A stretch of DNA of 64,000 bases from Sphingomonadaceae bacterium (GCA_002863155.1 PKED01000030.1:1-64000), one strand, 5' to 3'. Numbered from the stretch's first letter, positions 16,887 through 26,111 are shown. Numbers and translations are program-made. The notes: generated by a model from the sequence alone, not told the origin.

Positions 16887-17375
16887 CTACTCCGCTGCAA
16901 ATACCTCCCCGATGCGGGGAGGGGGACCGCCCGCAGGGCGGTGGAGGGGTGATCGCGCATCGCATTTCGCGACGATCATTCGGATGACGGCGTCAAGGTG
17001 GGTCAGCACGTCTCTTGCCGGAATCCGCAAGGTGCTGAAACCCAGCCGAGCAAGCGTCTGATCGCGATGTTGATCGCGTTCCGGCCTGTCGCCGCGTGAA
17101 TGCGCCTCGCCGTCGATCTCGATCGCGAGCCGCGCCTCGAGACAGGCAAAGTCGAGGCTGAAATCGCCGATAGGGTGCTGGCGACGGAATTTGAATCCGC
17201 GGGGGCCTTTGCGGAATTCGCGCCAGAGCACGACTTCGGGGAGGTTTCCGGAACGGCGTTCGCGCTTCGCCAGCTTGAAGGCGGCTGGGCTTGCGGCGAG
17301 CACCCCTCCACCACGCGGCGTTGCCACGCGGTCCCCCTCCCCGTGTCGGGGAGGTGTTTGAGACCGATCGCCCAC
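16887..17375 (-). CDS. DUF559 endonuclease-domain protein within the mcc cluster
   Basis: Second DUF559 ORF in the window, up to 162 residues. The domain shows LPEVVLWREF, FKFRRQHPIGDFSLDFAC and LAIEIDGEAH, aligning with the suf copy at the same motifs (LWR, KFRRQ, IGxFxxDFxC, ExDGxxH) and placing it in the Vsr/PD-(D/E)XK-like clan. The ORF starts beyond one palindromic repeat and ends within another; the Pro/Gly tail SPLHRPAGGPPPRIGEV is repeat-encoded. A GTG at 17303 directly before the domain is an alternative start. Nuclease activity is an inference from the fold. Confidence 0.72.
   Translation of the reverse strand: MGDRSQTPPRHGEGDRVATPRGGGVLAASPAAFKLAKRERRSGNLPEVVLWREFRKGPRGFKFRRQHPIGDFSLDFACLEARLAIEIDGEAHSRGDRPERDQHRDQTLARLGFSTLRIPARDVLTHLDAVIRMIVAKCDARSPLHRPAGGPPPRIGEVFAAE
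16901..16955. repeat. Inverted repeat unit 1 of DUF559 element 2 (direct orientation)
   Basis: Two tandem stem-loops: CCTCCCCG-x-CGGGGAGG followed by GGACCGCCC-GCA-GGGCGG and a closing TGGAGGGGT. It matches 17297-17357 in inverse orientation and 17381-17434 in direct orientation. Confidence 0.85.
17297..17357. repeat. Inverted repeat unit 2 of DUF559 element 2 (inverse orientation)
   Basis: Mirror copy of unit 1: CACCCCTCCACC at one end and CCCCGTGTCGGGGAGGTGT at the other. With unit 1 it encloses the DUF559 domain, so the gene lies between head-to-head copies. Its second stem is less regular than in units 1 and 3. Confidence 0.8.
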
Positions 17376-17380
17376 CGCTC

Positions 17381-17434
17381 AATACCTCCCCGGAACGGGG
17401 AGGGGGACCATCGCGTCAGCGATGGTGGAGGGGT
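17381..17434. repeat. Solo repeat unit 3 beside DUF559 element 2
   Basis: Direct-orientation copy of the two-stem unit: CCTCCCCG-GAA-CGGGGAGG, then CCATCGC-GTCA-GCGATGG, then TGGAGGGGT. It lies just downstream of mccB. Its second stem differs in sequence from unit 1 but is perfectly paired, showing covariation. Confidence 0.85.
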
Positions 17435-17446
17435 CATCTCCCCAGC

Positions 17447-19099
17447 TCACATCCGGAACACCCCGAAGCGGGGCGCCTCCGGGATCGGGGCGTTGAGGCA
17501 CGCCGCAAGGCTCAACGCCAGCACATCACGCGTCTGCACCGGATCGATAATGCCGTCATCCCACAGCCGGGCGGTGGCGTGCCAGGGGTTGCCTTCGTCT
17601 TCGTATTTCTGGCGGATAGGGGCTTTAAAGGCTTCGGCCTCTTCCGGCGTCCACTTGTCCGCGTCGCGGTGGACGGTCGCGAGCACGCTCGCCGCCTGTT
17701 CGCCACCCATCACGCTGATCCGCGCGTTGGGCCAGCTGAACAGGAAGCGCGGGGCATAGGCGCGCCCGCACATGCCGTAATTGCCCGCGCCGAAGCTGCC
17801 GCCGATCAGGACGGTGATCTTGGGCACGCTCGCGGTTGCGACGGCGGTGACAAGCTTGGCGCCGTGCTTGGCGATCCCCTCCGCCTCATATTTGCCGCCG
17901 ACCATGAAGCCCGAGATGTTCTGGAGGAACAGGAGCGGCACGCGGCGCTGACACGCCAGTTCGATGAAGTGCGCGCCCTTGACCGCGCTTTCGCTGAACA
18001 GCACGCCGTTGTTGGCAAGGATCGCGACCGGCATGCCCCAGATATGCGCGAAACCGCAGACAAGGCTGGAGCCGTATAGCGCCTTGAACTCGTGAAACTC
18101 GCTGCCGTCGACCAGCCGCGCGATGACTTCATGGACGTCGTAGGGCGCGCGGACGTCGGTGGGGATGATGCCGTAGAGGTCTTCTGCCGGGTATTTGGGT
18201 GGTCGCGGACTCCTCAACCCGTTCGTGCCGAGCGCAGTCGAGGCACCATAGCCCGCGGCCCGTCCCTCGACTTCGCTCGGGACGAACGGAGAGCCAAGGT
18301 TCGAGACGATATCGCGCACGATCGTCAGCGCATGCTCGTCATTCTCCGCCAGGTGATCGACCACGCCCGATTTGCGCGCGTGCAGATCGCCGCCGCCCAG
18401 ATCCTCGGCGCTGATTTCCTCGCCCGTCGCGGCCTTTACCAACGGAGGGCCGGCGAGGAAGATCGTGCCCTGTTCGCGCACGATCACCGTCTCGTCGCTC
18501 ATCGCGGGGACGTATGCGCCGCCCGCGGTGCAGCTGCCCATCACGCACGCGATCTGCGGAATGCCTTTGGCCGACATATTGGCCTGGTTGAAGAAGATGC
18601 GCCCGAAATGATCGCGGTCGGGGAACACCTCGGCCTGGTGCGGCAGGTTGGCGCCGCCCGAATCGACGAGGTAGATGCACGGCAGCCGATTGGCCTCGGC
18701 AATCTCCTGCGCGCGCAGATGCTTCTTGACGGTGAGCGGATAATAGGTGCCGCCCTTCACCGTCGCATCGTTGCACAGGATCATGCACTGACGACCCGAA
18801 ACGCGGCCGATGCCCGCGATCATCCCTGCGCCGGGGATGTCCTCTCCATAAACATCATGCGCCGCCAGCTGGCCAATCTCGAGGAAGGGCGAACCCGGAT
18901 CGAGGAGCCGTTCGACGCGGTCGCGCGGCAGCAGCTTGCCGCGCGACGTGTGGCGTTCGCGGCTCTTTTCGTTCCCGCCGAGCGCTGCCTTCGCCACATC
19001 GGCGCGCAGCCGTTCCGCAAGCGCGCGGTTGTGCGCGGCATTGGCGCGGAACAGGTCGCTCTCGACCGAAATCTTGGTGTCGAGCACCGGGGCGCTCAT
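17447..19099 (-). CDS. mccB: Methylcrotonyl-CoA carboxylase carboxyltransferase subunit with in-frame repeat
   Basis: A 550-residue carboxyltransferase (crotonase-fold N and C lobes) that moves the carboxyl group from biotin on MccA to 3-methylcrotonyl-CoA. Diagnostic segments are [73 protein letters not shown] and [16 protein letters not shown]. The start at 19099 has a GAGAGGAAG RBS; the track ORF to 21175 is antisense padding. Residues 271-294 ([11 protein letters not shown] core) are encoded by a family A repeat inserted between the two lobes; without it the protein would read [17 protein letters not shown] as in relatives. It is divergent from the M13 peptidase gene. Confidence 0.92.
   Translation of the reverse strand: MSAPVLDTKISVESDLFRANAAHNRALAERLRADVAKAALGGNEKSRERHTSRGKLLPRDRVERLLDPGSPFLEIGQLAAHDVYGEDIPGAGMIAGIGRVSGRQCMILCNDATVKGGTYYPLTVKKHLRAQEIAEANRLPCIYLVDSGGANLPHQAEVFPDRDHFGRIFFNQANMSAKGIPQIACVMGSCTAGGAYVPAMSDETVIVREQGTIFLAGPPLVKAATGEEISAEDLGGGDLHARKSGVVDHLAENDEHALTIVRDIVSNLGSPFVPSEVEGRAAGYGASTALGTNGLRSPRPPKYPAEDLYGIIPTDVRAPYDVHEVIARLVDGSEFHEFKALYGSSLVCGFAHIWGMPVAILANNGVLFSESAVKGAHFIELACQRRVPLLFLQNISGFMVGGKYEAEGIAKHGAKLVTAVATASVPKITVLIGGSFGAGNYGMCGRAYAPRFLFSWPNARISVMGGEQAASVLATVHRDADKWTPEEAEAFKAPIRQKYEDEGNPWHATARLWDDGIIDPVQTRDVLALSLAACLNAPIPEAPRFGVFRM
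18218..18289. repeat. Family A palindromic repeat inserted in frame in mccB
   Basis: Seventy-two bases with inverted ends CCGTTCGTxCCGAGCG / CGCTCGGGACGAACGG, exactly 24 codons and codon-aligned. Its inner part matches the repeat in the sufR tail. Serine-proline codons occur on both sides, hinting at a short target duplication. Confidence 0.85.
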
Positions 19100-19213
19100 G
19101 CGGCTTCCTCTCTCGTTTCGTCGAGCCTGACTAGCGGGGCGTGTCGCGGTTGGGAAGCTGGCGCGCGCCGCGACGCCGGTGTAATGACGGCGCACAAATA
19201 TCGGAGGTGCAGG

Positions 19214-21295
19214 ATGAAGCGTCGGATGTTGGCGGCAGGACTTTTGCTGGCAGGTGCAGGAGCGGGAGCCATGGCGCTGGCGGTGCCGGCCAAGCCGCCT
19301 GCCAAGACGCCGACGGTGCGGCCTGCCGGTATCGACCTCGCCGGCATCGACCAGACTGTCCGGCCCGGCGACGATTTCGACGGCCATGCCAGCGGACGAT
19401 GGTACAAGCAGACCGAAATCCCCGCCGACCGCGCGTTCACGGGCATTTTCCTCCAAGTCTTCAACCTGGCCGAGGCGCGCAACCGAGCGATCATCGATGC
19501 GGCGCTCGCGGCCAAGGCGCCGGCGGGCAGCGACCAACAGAGGATTGCCGATTTCTATCGCGGCTATGCCGATATCGCGGCGATCGAGGGACGCGGGCTC
19601 GCGCCCGTCAGGCCCGAGCTCGACGCGATCGCCGCGCTTCCCGACAAGCGCGCCTTGTCGGCGATGCTCGGTGCCGACCTGCGCGCCGATGTCGACCCGC
19701 TCAACGCCACCGATTTCCAGACCCCGAACCTGTTTGGCGTGTTCGTCGCGCAGGGGTTGGAAGCGCCGGGCACCGCCATGCCCTATCTGCTGCAGGGTGG
19801 CCTCGGCATGCCCGAGCGCGATTATTATCTGTCGAGCGCGAAGGAGACGGTGGCGGTTCGCGCCGCCTATCGCGATTATGTCGCGCGACTGTTCACGCTC
19901 GCGGGCATGAGCGATCCGGCGACGCGCGCCGATCGCGTGCTTGCGCTTGAAACCAAGATCGCCGCTGCGCATCTCGACAATGTCGCCGCGCAGGACGTGC
20001 ACAAGGCGAACAATCCCTGGAAGCGCGCCGATTTCGACACCAAGGCGCCGGGCATCGACTGGGGGGCCTTTTTCGGCGCCGCACAGCTCGGCACGCGCCA
20101 GGACTTCATCGTCTGGATGCCCGACGCGACGACCAAGCTGTCGGCGCTGGTCGCGAGCGAGCCGCTGGCGAGCTGGCAGGACTGGCTGGCATTCCATCAT
20201 ATCGATGCCGTCACCGCGGTCCTGCCCAAGGCGTATGACGCCGCTTCGTTCGACTTTTACGGTCGGGCGCTGTCGGGCACGACGCAGCCGCGCCCGCGCG
20301 ACAAGCGCGCGATCGCCGCCGTCAACGGCTCGCTCGGCGACGCGGTCGGGCGGATTTATGCCGCGCGCTATTTCCCGGCATCGTCGAAGCGCGATATCCA
20401 GAACATGGTCACCAACATCCTGGCGGCCTTCGACAAGCGGGTCGCCGCGCTCGCGTGGATGGCGCCCGCGACCAAGGCCGAGGCGCGGCGCAAGATCGCG
20501 ACGATGCGGGTGAGTATCGGTTATCCCGAGGTGTGGCGCGACTATGCGGGGATGGAGGTCAAGGCCGACGATCCGGTCGGCAATCTGCAGCGCGCGCGTG
20601 CCGCCGAATATCGCTGGCAGCTCGCCAAGCTCGATCATGCGCCGGACAAGGGCGAATGGTGGATGACGCCGCAAACCGTCAACGCGGTCAACCTCCCACT
20701 CCAGAACGCGCTCAACTTTCCGGCCGCGATCCTTGAAGCGCCCTTCTACGACCCCAAGCGCGATCCGGCCGCGAATTACGGCGCGATCGGTGCGGTGATC
20801 GGGCATGAGATCAGCCACGGCTTCGACAATACCGGCGCCGAATTCGATGCCGAAGGTCGGCTGCGCAACTGGTGGACGACGGAGGACCAGGCGCATTTCA
20901 AACAGCAAAGCGCGGCATTGGTCGCGCAATACAGCGCCTATGAGGCATTGCCCGGCCTCCACCTGAACGGGGCACAGACGCTGGGCGAGAATATCGCGGA
21001 TGTCGCCGGGCTCGCCGCTGCCTATGACGCCTATCACGCATCGTTGAAGGGGAAACCCGCGCCGGTGATCGGCGGGCTGACGGGCGACCAGCGCTTCTTC
21101 CTGGCCTTTGCGCAAAGCTGGCGGCTGAAGATGCGCGATCAGGCGTTGCGGGGGCAGGTGGCAACCGACGGCCATTCGCCCGGCCCGTTCCGGGCGCAGA
21201 CGGTGCGCAATCTCGATGCCTGGTACGCGGCATTCGGCGTCAAGCCGGGCAGCAAGCTGTACCTGCCCCCCGACAAGCGCGTGAAGGTCTGGTAG
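19214..21295 (+). CDS. M13-family zinc metallopeptidase (PepO/neprilysin-like)
   Basis: A 693-residue exported endopeptidase. The N terminus ([22 protein letters not shown]) is a signal or membrane anchor, after which the PF05649 region begins ([14 protein letters not shown]). The zinc site is [16 protein letters not shown] (His531, Glu532, His535), the third ligand Glu is in [17 protein letters not shown] (~592), and the C-terminal [20 protein letters not shown] is the M13 substrate-binding tail. It cleaves oligopeptides in the periplasm. GGAGG precedes the ATG at 19214. It is divergent from mccB. Confidence 0.93.
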   Translation: MKRRMLAAGLLLAGAGAGAMALAVPAKPPAKTPTVRPAGIDLAGIDQTVRPGDDFDGHASGRWYKQTEIPADRAFTGIFLQVFNLAEARNRAIIDAALAAKAPAGSDQQRIADFYRGYADIAAIEGRGLAPVRPELDAIAALPDKRALSAMLGADLRADVDPLNATDFQTPNLFGVFVAQGLEAPGTAMPYLLQGGLGMPERDYYLSSAKETVAVRAAYRDYVARLFTLAGMSDPATRADRVLALETKIAAAHLDNVAAQDVHKANNPWKRADFDTKAPGIDWGAFFGAAQLGTRQDFIVWMPDATTKLSALVASEPLASWQDWLAFHHIDAVTAVLPKAYDAASFDFYGRALSGTTQPRPRDKRAIAAVNGSLGDAVGRIYAARYFPASSKRDIQNMVTNILAAFDKRVAALAWMAPATKAEARRKIATMRVSIGYPEVWRDYAGMEVKADDPVGNLQRARAAEYRWQLAKLDHAPDKGEWWMTPQTVNAVNLPLQNALNFPAAILEAPFYDPKRDPAANYGAIGAVIGHEISHGFDNTGAEFDAEGRLRNWWTTEDQAHFKQQSAALVAQYSAYEALPGLHLNGAQTLGENIADVAGLAAAYDAYHASLKGKPAPVIGGLTGDQRFFLAFAQSWRLKMRDQALRGQVATDGHSPGPFRAQTVRNLDAWYAAFGVKPGSKLYLPPDKRVKVW

Positions 21296-21321
21296 GCGAT
21301 TGCGACGCGCCGATCATCCGG

Positions 21322-21343
21322 TTATGTAGCGATCACTACATAA
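21322..21343 (+). promoter_or_regulatory. Perfect dyad TTATGTAG-N6-CTACATAA before a membrane-protein gene
   Basis: Eight-base arms separated by six bases, ending 13 bases before the ATG at 21357 and just upstream of TTGGAGA. The ATGTAG/CTACAT core recalls PadR-type sites (ATGT-Nx-ACAT), though the spacing here is ten rather than eight. Operator function is inferred. No padR-like gene is in the window. Confidence 0.5.
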
Positions 21344-21356
21344 TTGGAGAACGGGG

Positions 21357-21710
21357 ATGACGGCGTTTCGCTTGCTGCTGGTGGTGATGTTCCTGGGCAT
21401 CACCGCATACACGGTGCCGGTCGGCATCGCCGATGGCTGGAATCTGGTGCCGCTCTTCTTCGGCGCCATTGCCGACCACAACTGGCAGGGGCAGTTCAAT
21501 CTCGACTTTATGTGCATGCTGGCATTGTCGGGGCTGTGGACGGCTTGGCGCTGCCGGTTTTCGCTTGCCGGGATCGGCCTTGGCGTTGTGGCCTTGTTCA
21601 TGGGGACGCCGTTCCAGGCGATCCACCTGCTGGTGCTGATGGCGCGCGCCAGGGGCGATATGGTCCGCGTGCTGATCGGGGCGGATCGGGCAGCGCATCC
21701 GGCCCGCTAG
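21357..21710 (+). CDS. Small integral membrane protein of unknown function
   Basis: A 117-residue protein with three probable membrane helices (FRLLLVVMFLGITAYTVPVGI, a segment around FMCMLALSGLWTAW, and LAGIGLGVVALFMGTPFQAIHLLVLM) and a basic C-terminal tail. No recognised domain. An RBS (GGAGA) precedes the ATG and a palindromic operator-like site lies just upstream, suggesting it is regulated by its own repressor. Confidence 0.65.
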   Translation: MTAFRLLLVVMFLGITAYTVPVGIADGWNLVPLFFGAIADHNWQGQFNLDFMCMLALSGLWTAWRCRFSLAGIGLGVVALFMGTPFQAIHLLVLMARARGDMVRVLIGADRAAHPAR

Positions 21711-21837
21711 ATTGTTCAGCTCAGTCAAGCACTTGTAAATTTCGGCGCGCGCGCCGGGATGAAAATCCTGCCGATATTCGTTGTCCCACATGAACCGCAC
21801 CCCCGACTTGGAGGGCGGATCGTTCATGGAGGAAACG

Positions 21838-22203
21838 ATGATCAAGCCGCTCAAGACCCATTTGCTCATCGCCGCTGCGATCGCGACGACCGCGATTGCC
21901 GCCAGCGCGAGCGCGACACTGCCGATGCTGTTCGAAGAACAGGTTGCGCATGCCGAGGAAGCGCGGATTCTCCGCGCGCCGATCGACGGCATCCAGAATC
22001 ATTTCTGGTTCGACTACCGGGTCAATGTCGTCGAGGCACAGAAAGAGCTTGCGAGCGACCTGCGCCACGCCCGCAGCATCCGCAAGCAGCGCCATGCCTG
22101 GGACGAATATGGTCAGCAGCTGCGCGGCGAGCGCCGCCATTATATCAGGGAAATGGCGGAGCGCGGCCACCGATATGCGGTGGTGACCGCCGAAGAAGAG
22201 TAA
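21838..22203 (+). CDS. Exported hypothetical protein
   Basis: A 121-residue protein with a clear signal peptide (KTHLLIAAAIATTAIAASASA) and a mature region that is helical, charged and rich in Glu/Arg/His (EEQVAHAEEARILRAP.., RHARSIRKQRHAW, RGERRHYIREMAERGH). No family recognised. The ATG at 21838 was chosen because GGAGGAAACG lies directly upstream; the track start (TTG, 21781) would place the signal internally. It is convergent with ivd, with a hairpin between the stops. Confidence 0.68.
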   Translation: MIKPLKTHLLIAAAIATTAIAASASATLPMLFEEQVAHAEEARILRAPIDGIQNHFWFDYRVNVVEAQKELASDLRHARSIRKQRHAWDEYGQQLRGERRHYIREMAERGHRYAVVTAEEE

Positions 22204-22211
22204 GCCGATGT

Positions 22212-22240
22212 GCGGGGGGCGGCCTTCGCCAGCCCCCCGC
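22212..22240. terminator. Intergenic hairpin between convergent genes
   Basis: Perfect 9-bp stem GCGGGGGGC/GCCCCCCGC with an 11-base loop, 8 bases past one stop and 17 bases past the other. There is no clear U-tract on either side, so termination is possible but not certain. Confidence 0.45.
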
Positions 22241-22257
22241 TGCCATCGCGAAACGGA

Positions 22258-23418
22258 TTAGCCCGCGCCGATCAGCTCGCGACCGATCAGGAACCGCCGG
22301 ATTTCGTTCGTCCCGGCGCCGATGTCGTACAGCTTTGCATCGCGCAGGAAGCGTTCGACCGGCCATTCCTTGGTGTACCCCGCGCCGCCGAGCGCCTGAA
22401 TCGCCTCCAGCGATACCTTTACCGCATTTTCGCTCGCGAGCAGGATCGCGCCTGCCGCATCGAAGCGGGTGGTCTTGCCGGCGTCGCACGCGCGCGCGAC
22501 CGCATAGACATAGGCCCGCGCGGAATTAAGCGCGACGTACATGTCGGCGACCTTGGCCTGGATCAGCTGGAACTGGCCGATCGACTGGCCGAATTGCTTG
22601 CGATCGCGCACATAGGGCAGCACGACGTCCAGACACGCCTGCATGATCCCGAGCGGCCCGGCAGCGAGCACCGCGCGCTCGTAATCCAGCCCCGACATCA
22701 GCACGCCGACCCCGCCATTGGTCGGCCCCATCACATTTTCGGCCGGCACCTCGCAATCCTCGAATACCAGTTCGGCGGTGTCCGATCCGCGCATGCCCAT
22801 CTTGTCGAGCTTCTTCGACACGCTAAAACCCGCCATGCCCTTTTCGATCAGAAAGGCGGTGATGCCGCGCGATCCCGCTTCGGGTTCGGTCTTGGCATAG
22901 ACGACCAGCGTGTCGGCTTCGGTCGAGTTGGTGATCCAGAATTTGGTGCCGTTCAGGACATAGCGATCATTGCCGCGCAGTTCGGCTTTCAGCTTCATCG
23001 ATACCACGTCCGAACCGGCACCCGCTTCGGACATCGCGAGTGATCCCACATGTTCGCCCGAAATCAGCTTCGGCAAATACTTTGCCTTCTGCGCATCGTT
23101 GCCCCAGCGGCGGATCTGGTTGATGCACAGGTTCGAATGGGCGCCATAGGACAGCCCGATCGACGCCGACGCGCGGCTCACTTCCTCCATCGCGACGCAG
23201 TGGTCGAGATAGCCGAGGCCCAGCCCGCCCCATTCCTCCTCTACCGTGATGCCGTGCAGGCCGAGTTCACCCATCGCCGGCCACAACGATCGGTCGAACT
23301 TGTTCTCGGCGTCGATCGCGGCGGCCTTGGGCGCGATTTCGGCGGCGGCAAAACGCTGCGTCGTGTCGCGGATCATGTCGGCGGTGTCGCCGAGCGCGAA
23401 ATCGAGGGCGGTATCCAT
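22258..23418 (-). CDS. Isovaleryl-CoA dehydrogenase
   Basis: A 386-residue acyl-CoA dehydrogenase that oxidises isovaleryl-CoA to 3-methylcrotonyl-CoA, feeding MccAB in leucine catabolism. Family features: [56 protein letters not shown] (ACADS signature 1), KFWITNS, the catalytic-Glu region in [19 protein letters not shown] (IVD-type position), and [32 protein letters not shown]. The length fits IVD. The ATG at 23418 was chosen over the GTG at 23436; GGAGAG is 10 bases upstream. Leucine-specific assignment rests on these motifs and on mcc genes nearby. Confidence 0.9.
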   Translation of the reverse strand: MDTALDFALGDTADMIRDTTQRFAAAEIAPKAAAIDAENKFDRSLWPAMGELGLHGITVEEEWGGLGLGYLDHCVAMEEVSRASASIGLSYGAHSNLCINQIRRWGNDAQKAKYLPKLISGEHVGSLAMSEAGAGSDVVSMKLKAELRGNDRYVLNGTKFWITNSTEADTLVVYAKTEPEAGSRGITAFLIEKGMAGFSVSKKLDKMGMRGSDTAELVFEDCEVPAENVMGPTNGGVGVLMSGLDYERAVLAAGPLGIMQACLDVVLPYVRDRKQFGQSIGQFQLIQAKVADMYVALNSARAYVYAVARACDAGKTTRFDAAGAILLASENAVKVSLEAIQALGGAGYTKEWPVERFLRDAKLYDIGAGTNEIRRFLIGRELIGAG

Positions 23419-23465
23419 CGGGGAAAGTCTCTCCACAGGCTTGTTTCACCTGCTACTAGTCACTT

Positions 23466-23553
23466 CCGATCGTCCTGAGTAGCCGTGGCGCGCTGTCGGT
23501 ACGGGTCGTCGACAAGCTCGAGCCTCTGTTCGGGGCGACCGGGGCGTAGCGGG
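23466..23553. repeat. Possible degenerate family A-like repeat in a divergent promoter region
   Basis: Starts CCGATCGTCCTGAGTAGCCG and ends with CTGTTCGGGGCGACCGG, which are inverted with about 13 of 20 positions matching. It lies between the divergent ivd and APC permease starts. Identity with the other family A copies is weak. Confidence 0.3.
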
Positions 23554-23561
23554 GGAAATAG

Positions 23562-24971
23562 ATGGCCAGCCTTTTCAAGATCAAGACGATCCTCCACGAC
23601 GATGATCGTCCGCCCGAACACCGCATGGCGCGCACGCTCGGCTGGCCGAGCCTGGTCGCGCTCGGCGTCGGGGCGATCGTCGGCACCGGCATCCTGACGC
23701 TGATCGGGGTCGGGGCCGACCGCGCGGGGCCTGCGGTACTGCTGAGTTTCGTGGTGGCCGGCATCATCTGTGCCTGCGCAGCGCTGTGCTACGCCGAAAT
23801 GGCGACGATGATCCCTGCCTCGGGCAGCGCCTATACCTACAGCTATGCGGTGCTCGGCGAGATTTTCGCCTGGGTCGTTGGATGGAGCCTCATCCTCGAA
23901 TATTCGCTGGTCGTCTCGACGGTCGCAGTGGGATGGTCGGGCTATGCCGTCGGCTTTCTCAAAGGTCTCGGCGTCATCGTCCCCGCCGCACTCGCCAACG
24001 GTCCGGCGCTTGGCGGCGTGGTCAACCTGCCGGCGATTGCCATCATCGCGGTGGTTGCCGGGCTGCTGATGCTGGGCACGCGCGAAAGTGCGCGGCTCAA
24101 CATGGTGCTGGTGATCCTGAAGATCGTCACGCTGGCGCTGTTCGTCGCGGTCGCGCTGCCGCATTTCGACGCGGGCAATTTCGATCCGTTCGCGCCGCAT
24201 GGCTATGGCAGCGTGGATGGTGCGGACGGGGTCAAATACGGCGTGATGGGGGCCGCCGCGATCATCTTTTTCGCCTTCTACGGATTCGACGCGATCTCGA
24301 CCGCCGCAGAAGAAGCGAAAAGGCCCGAACGCGATCTGGCGATCGGCATCATCGGGTCGATGGTGGCCTGCACGATTATCTACCTGGTGGTGGCGGCGGT
24401 TGCCGTCGGGGCACTGCCCGTCGCGCAGTTCGGCAAGAGCCCGGAACCGCTCGCGCTGATCCTCCGATCGATCGGGCAGGGCCAGGTCGCAACGATCGTC
24501 GCGGCGGCGGCAGCGATCGCGCTCCCGACGGTGCTGCTGGCGTTCCTCTATGGCCAGAGCCGGATTTTCCTCGTGATGGCCCGCGACGGCTTTCTGCCGC
24601 TGGGCCTGGCGAAGATATCCGCGCGCGGTACCCCGGTGCGGATCACCTTGTTGACCGCGGTGCTGGTGGCGATCGTCGCCGGACTGATGCCGCTCGACGA
24701 GATTGCGAGCCTCGCCAATGCGGGCACGCTGATCGCCTTTATCGCCGTGGCGGCCTGTGTCCTGGTGTCGAGGAGACGCGATTCGGACGCTCGGCGACCG
24801 TTTCGCACGCCTTTGCCGTGGCTGATCGCGCCTCTGGCGATCCTTGGCTGCATTTATTTGTTCGGCAGCCTTCAGTCCAAGACTCAGATTGCATTCGCGA
24901 TTTGGAACGCGATCGGGCTCGGCGTCTATTTTCTGAACGTTCTATGGCGGACACGCGCTGGCAGGGCGTGA
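23562..24971 (+). CDS. APC-superfamily amino acid permease
   Basis: A 469-residue inner-membrane transporter with about 12 predicted helices, starting at LVALGVGAIVGTGILTLIGV, which carries the helix-1 GxG substrate motif. Other typical stretches are GPAVLLSFVVAGIICACAAL..AEM, SGSAYTYSYAVLGE, FFAFYGFDAISTAAEEAKRPERDL (helix 6) and a C-terminal hairpin. The pattern fits cationic or general amino-acid transporters (CAT/YfnA-like); substrate unknown. Proximity to leucine catabolism may be coincidental. Confidence 0.87.
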   Translation: MASLFKIKTILHDDDRPPEHRMARTLGWPSLVALGVGAIVGTGILTLIGVGADRAGPAVLLSFVVAGIICACAALCYAEMATMIPASGSAYTYSYAVLGEIFAWVVGWSLILEYSLVVSTVAVGWSGYAVGFLKGLGVIVPAALANGPALGGVVNLPAIAIIAVVAGLLMLGTRESARLNMVLVILKIVTLALFVAVALPHFDAGNFDPFAPHGYGSVDGADGVKYGVMGAAAIIFFAFYGFDAISTAAEEAKRPERDLAIGIIGSMVACTIIYLVVAAVAVGALPVAQFGKSPEPLALILRSIGQGQVATIVAAAAAIALPTVLLAFLYGQSRIFLVMARDGFLPLGLAKISARGTPVRITLLTAVLVAIVAGLMPLDEIASLANAGTLIAFIAVAACVLVSRRRDSDARRPFRTPLPWLIAPLAILGCIYLFGSLQSKTQIAFAIWNAIGLGVYFLNVLWRTRAGRA

Positions 24972-25019
24972 GGAATTGGGTTACGAAAATATTTCAGGGA
25001 GAGCTTAGGGGGAATTAAC

Positions 25020-25490
25020 GTGACAGAGGGCGAGACCTCGCGCCGGGAGCTGATCAAATCGGCACTGGTGAGCGCGACGCTGATCGGCCCCTTCGGGCTT
25101 CTCGCCGGTTGCAAGGAGGACGGCGCGACAGGCAGCGGCCTGACCGTCGTGGCCGGAAAGCCGGCAAGTTTCGGTGCCGCCGCGATCGCTGCCGGCAAGG
25201 CTGAAATCGATTATTGGCGTGCGGCGGTCGGCCAGATGTTCAAGGTGACGGGGCCGGAGGGTCCGATGTACGCCACCCTCGCCGCCGTCTCGGCACTTGT
25301 GGTCCAGGGGGACCGTCCAAAGGGTCTGCGCGCCCAGCCGATGGTGGCGACTTTTACGCTCGATCGCGGATACAAGCCGGTCGGCGATGCGCTCTATTCG
25401 CTCGTGAAGGGTCAGGAAAGCGAAACGCCGCTGTTCCTGCAGCGCGCGGGCACGGTCGATGCGCCCACGCTGATCGCCCAGTTCAACTAG
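25020..25490 (+). CDS. Putative Tat-exported lipoprotein of unknown function
   Basis: A 156-residue protein starting at GTG. The N terminus SRRELIKSALVSATLIGPFGLLAGC combines a twin-arginine-like motif with a lipobox (LLAG-Cys at ~31), implying an envelope lipoprotein. The mature part is about 125 residues, predicted mixed alpha/beta, with no recognised domain. A GGGAGAG RBS-like stretch and a short A/T-rich run lie upstream, 48 bases after the permease stop. Confidence 0.65.
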   Translation: MTEGETSRRELIKSALVSATLIGPFGLLAGCKEDGATGSGLTVVAGKPASFGAAAIAAGKAEIDYWRAAVGQMFKVTGPEGPMYATLAAVSALVVQGDRPKGLRAQPMVATFTLDRGYKPVGDALYSLVKGQESETPLFLQRAGTVDAPTLIAQFN

Positions 25491-25499
25491 GCGCCGCGT

Positions 25500-26111
25500 T
25501 CAGGGCAGAATGCCCTCCCACGCCGCGCTGTGATCGCCGTCGTGATTGTCCATCCCCGGCTTGGTCAGATAGCCGCGGCTGTCGGGCACGTGCGAAAAGA
25601 TCGCGCGTACGGGCCGTTCGTGCCAGCCGATATTGAATGCGAACCGAACCGGAAAAAACTCCATCGTCGCATAGGGCAGATGGTCGTGGATCCACCACGC
25701 AAGCCGCCGCCAGTCGCCGGGGGCGTCGAAGCGATTGACGAAGCCGGGTACCACGATGCACGCGGTAGCACCCATATGCCCGCCCGCGTCGCGCATGTCC
25801 CAGATATGATGGGCCGCGTTGCGTTCGTTCGACGCGCAGTTATGCCCCTTGGCATGGCCGAATGCGTTGACCTCGGCCGAGCGATAGGCCGACCGGATCG
25901 CGATCCGGCCGAACGCGTCCTGCAGCGGCTCCAGAATATCCTCGCACAGCCGGGTCCCGGCGGCGATGGCGAGCTCGGGGTCGCTCGGCAGGTTGGACAG
26001 GCCGTGGATCGCGGCGATGTCCGAATAGAGGAAGTCGCGCATGAAAAAGGTCCGCGACAGCTGGGCCCGGCCCAGCTCGGTCGCCTGCGCGACCGTCATT
26101 GGCTTCTTCAT
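25500..26111 (-). CDS. Conserved protein resembling M15-type peptidase fold
   Basis: A 203-residue conserved protein. The segment RIAIRSAYRSAEVNAFG...HAKGHNCASNERNAAHHIWD resembles the SxxR/HxxxxxxD arrangement of M15 D-Ala-D-Ala carboxypeptidases, and HDHLPYATMEFFPVRFAFNIGWHE could supply later ligands. Peptidase activity is a guess; the family is widespread but uncharacterised as far as I recognise. No signal peptide. The start at 26111 was selected from several in-frame ATGs; convergent with the lipoprotein gene, 9 bases apart. Confidence 0.55.
   Translation of the reverse strand: MKKPMTVAQATELGRAQLSRTFFMRDFLYSDIAAIHGLSNLPSDPELAIAAGTRLCEDILEPLQDAFGRIAIRSAYRSAEVNAFGHAKGHNCASNERNAAHHIWDMRDAGGHMGATACIVVPGFVNRFDAPGDWRRLAWWIHDHLPYATMEFFPVRFAFNIGWHERPVRAIFSHVPDSRGYLTKPGMDNHDGDHSAAWEGILP

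Noticed and set aside
16901-17434. Three similar repeats suggesting a CRISPR-like array
   Set aside because: Units are in mixed orientation, unevenly spaced and flank a gene; no regular spacers or cas genes.
19100-21175. N-terminal extension of the 1242-codon ORF ending in mccB
   Set aside because: The upstream part is antisense to the M13 peptidase; real mccB starts at 19099 with an RBS and family N terminus.
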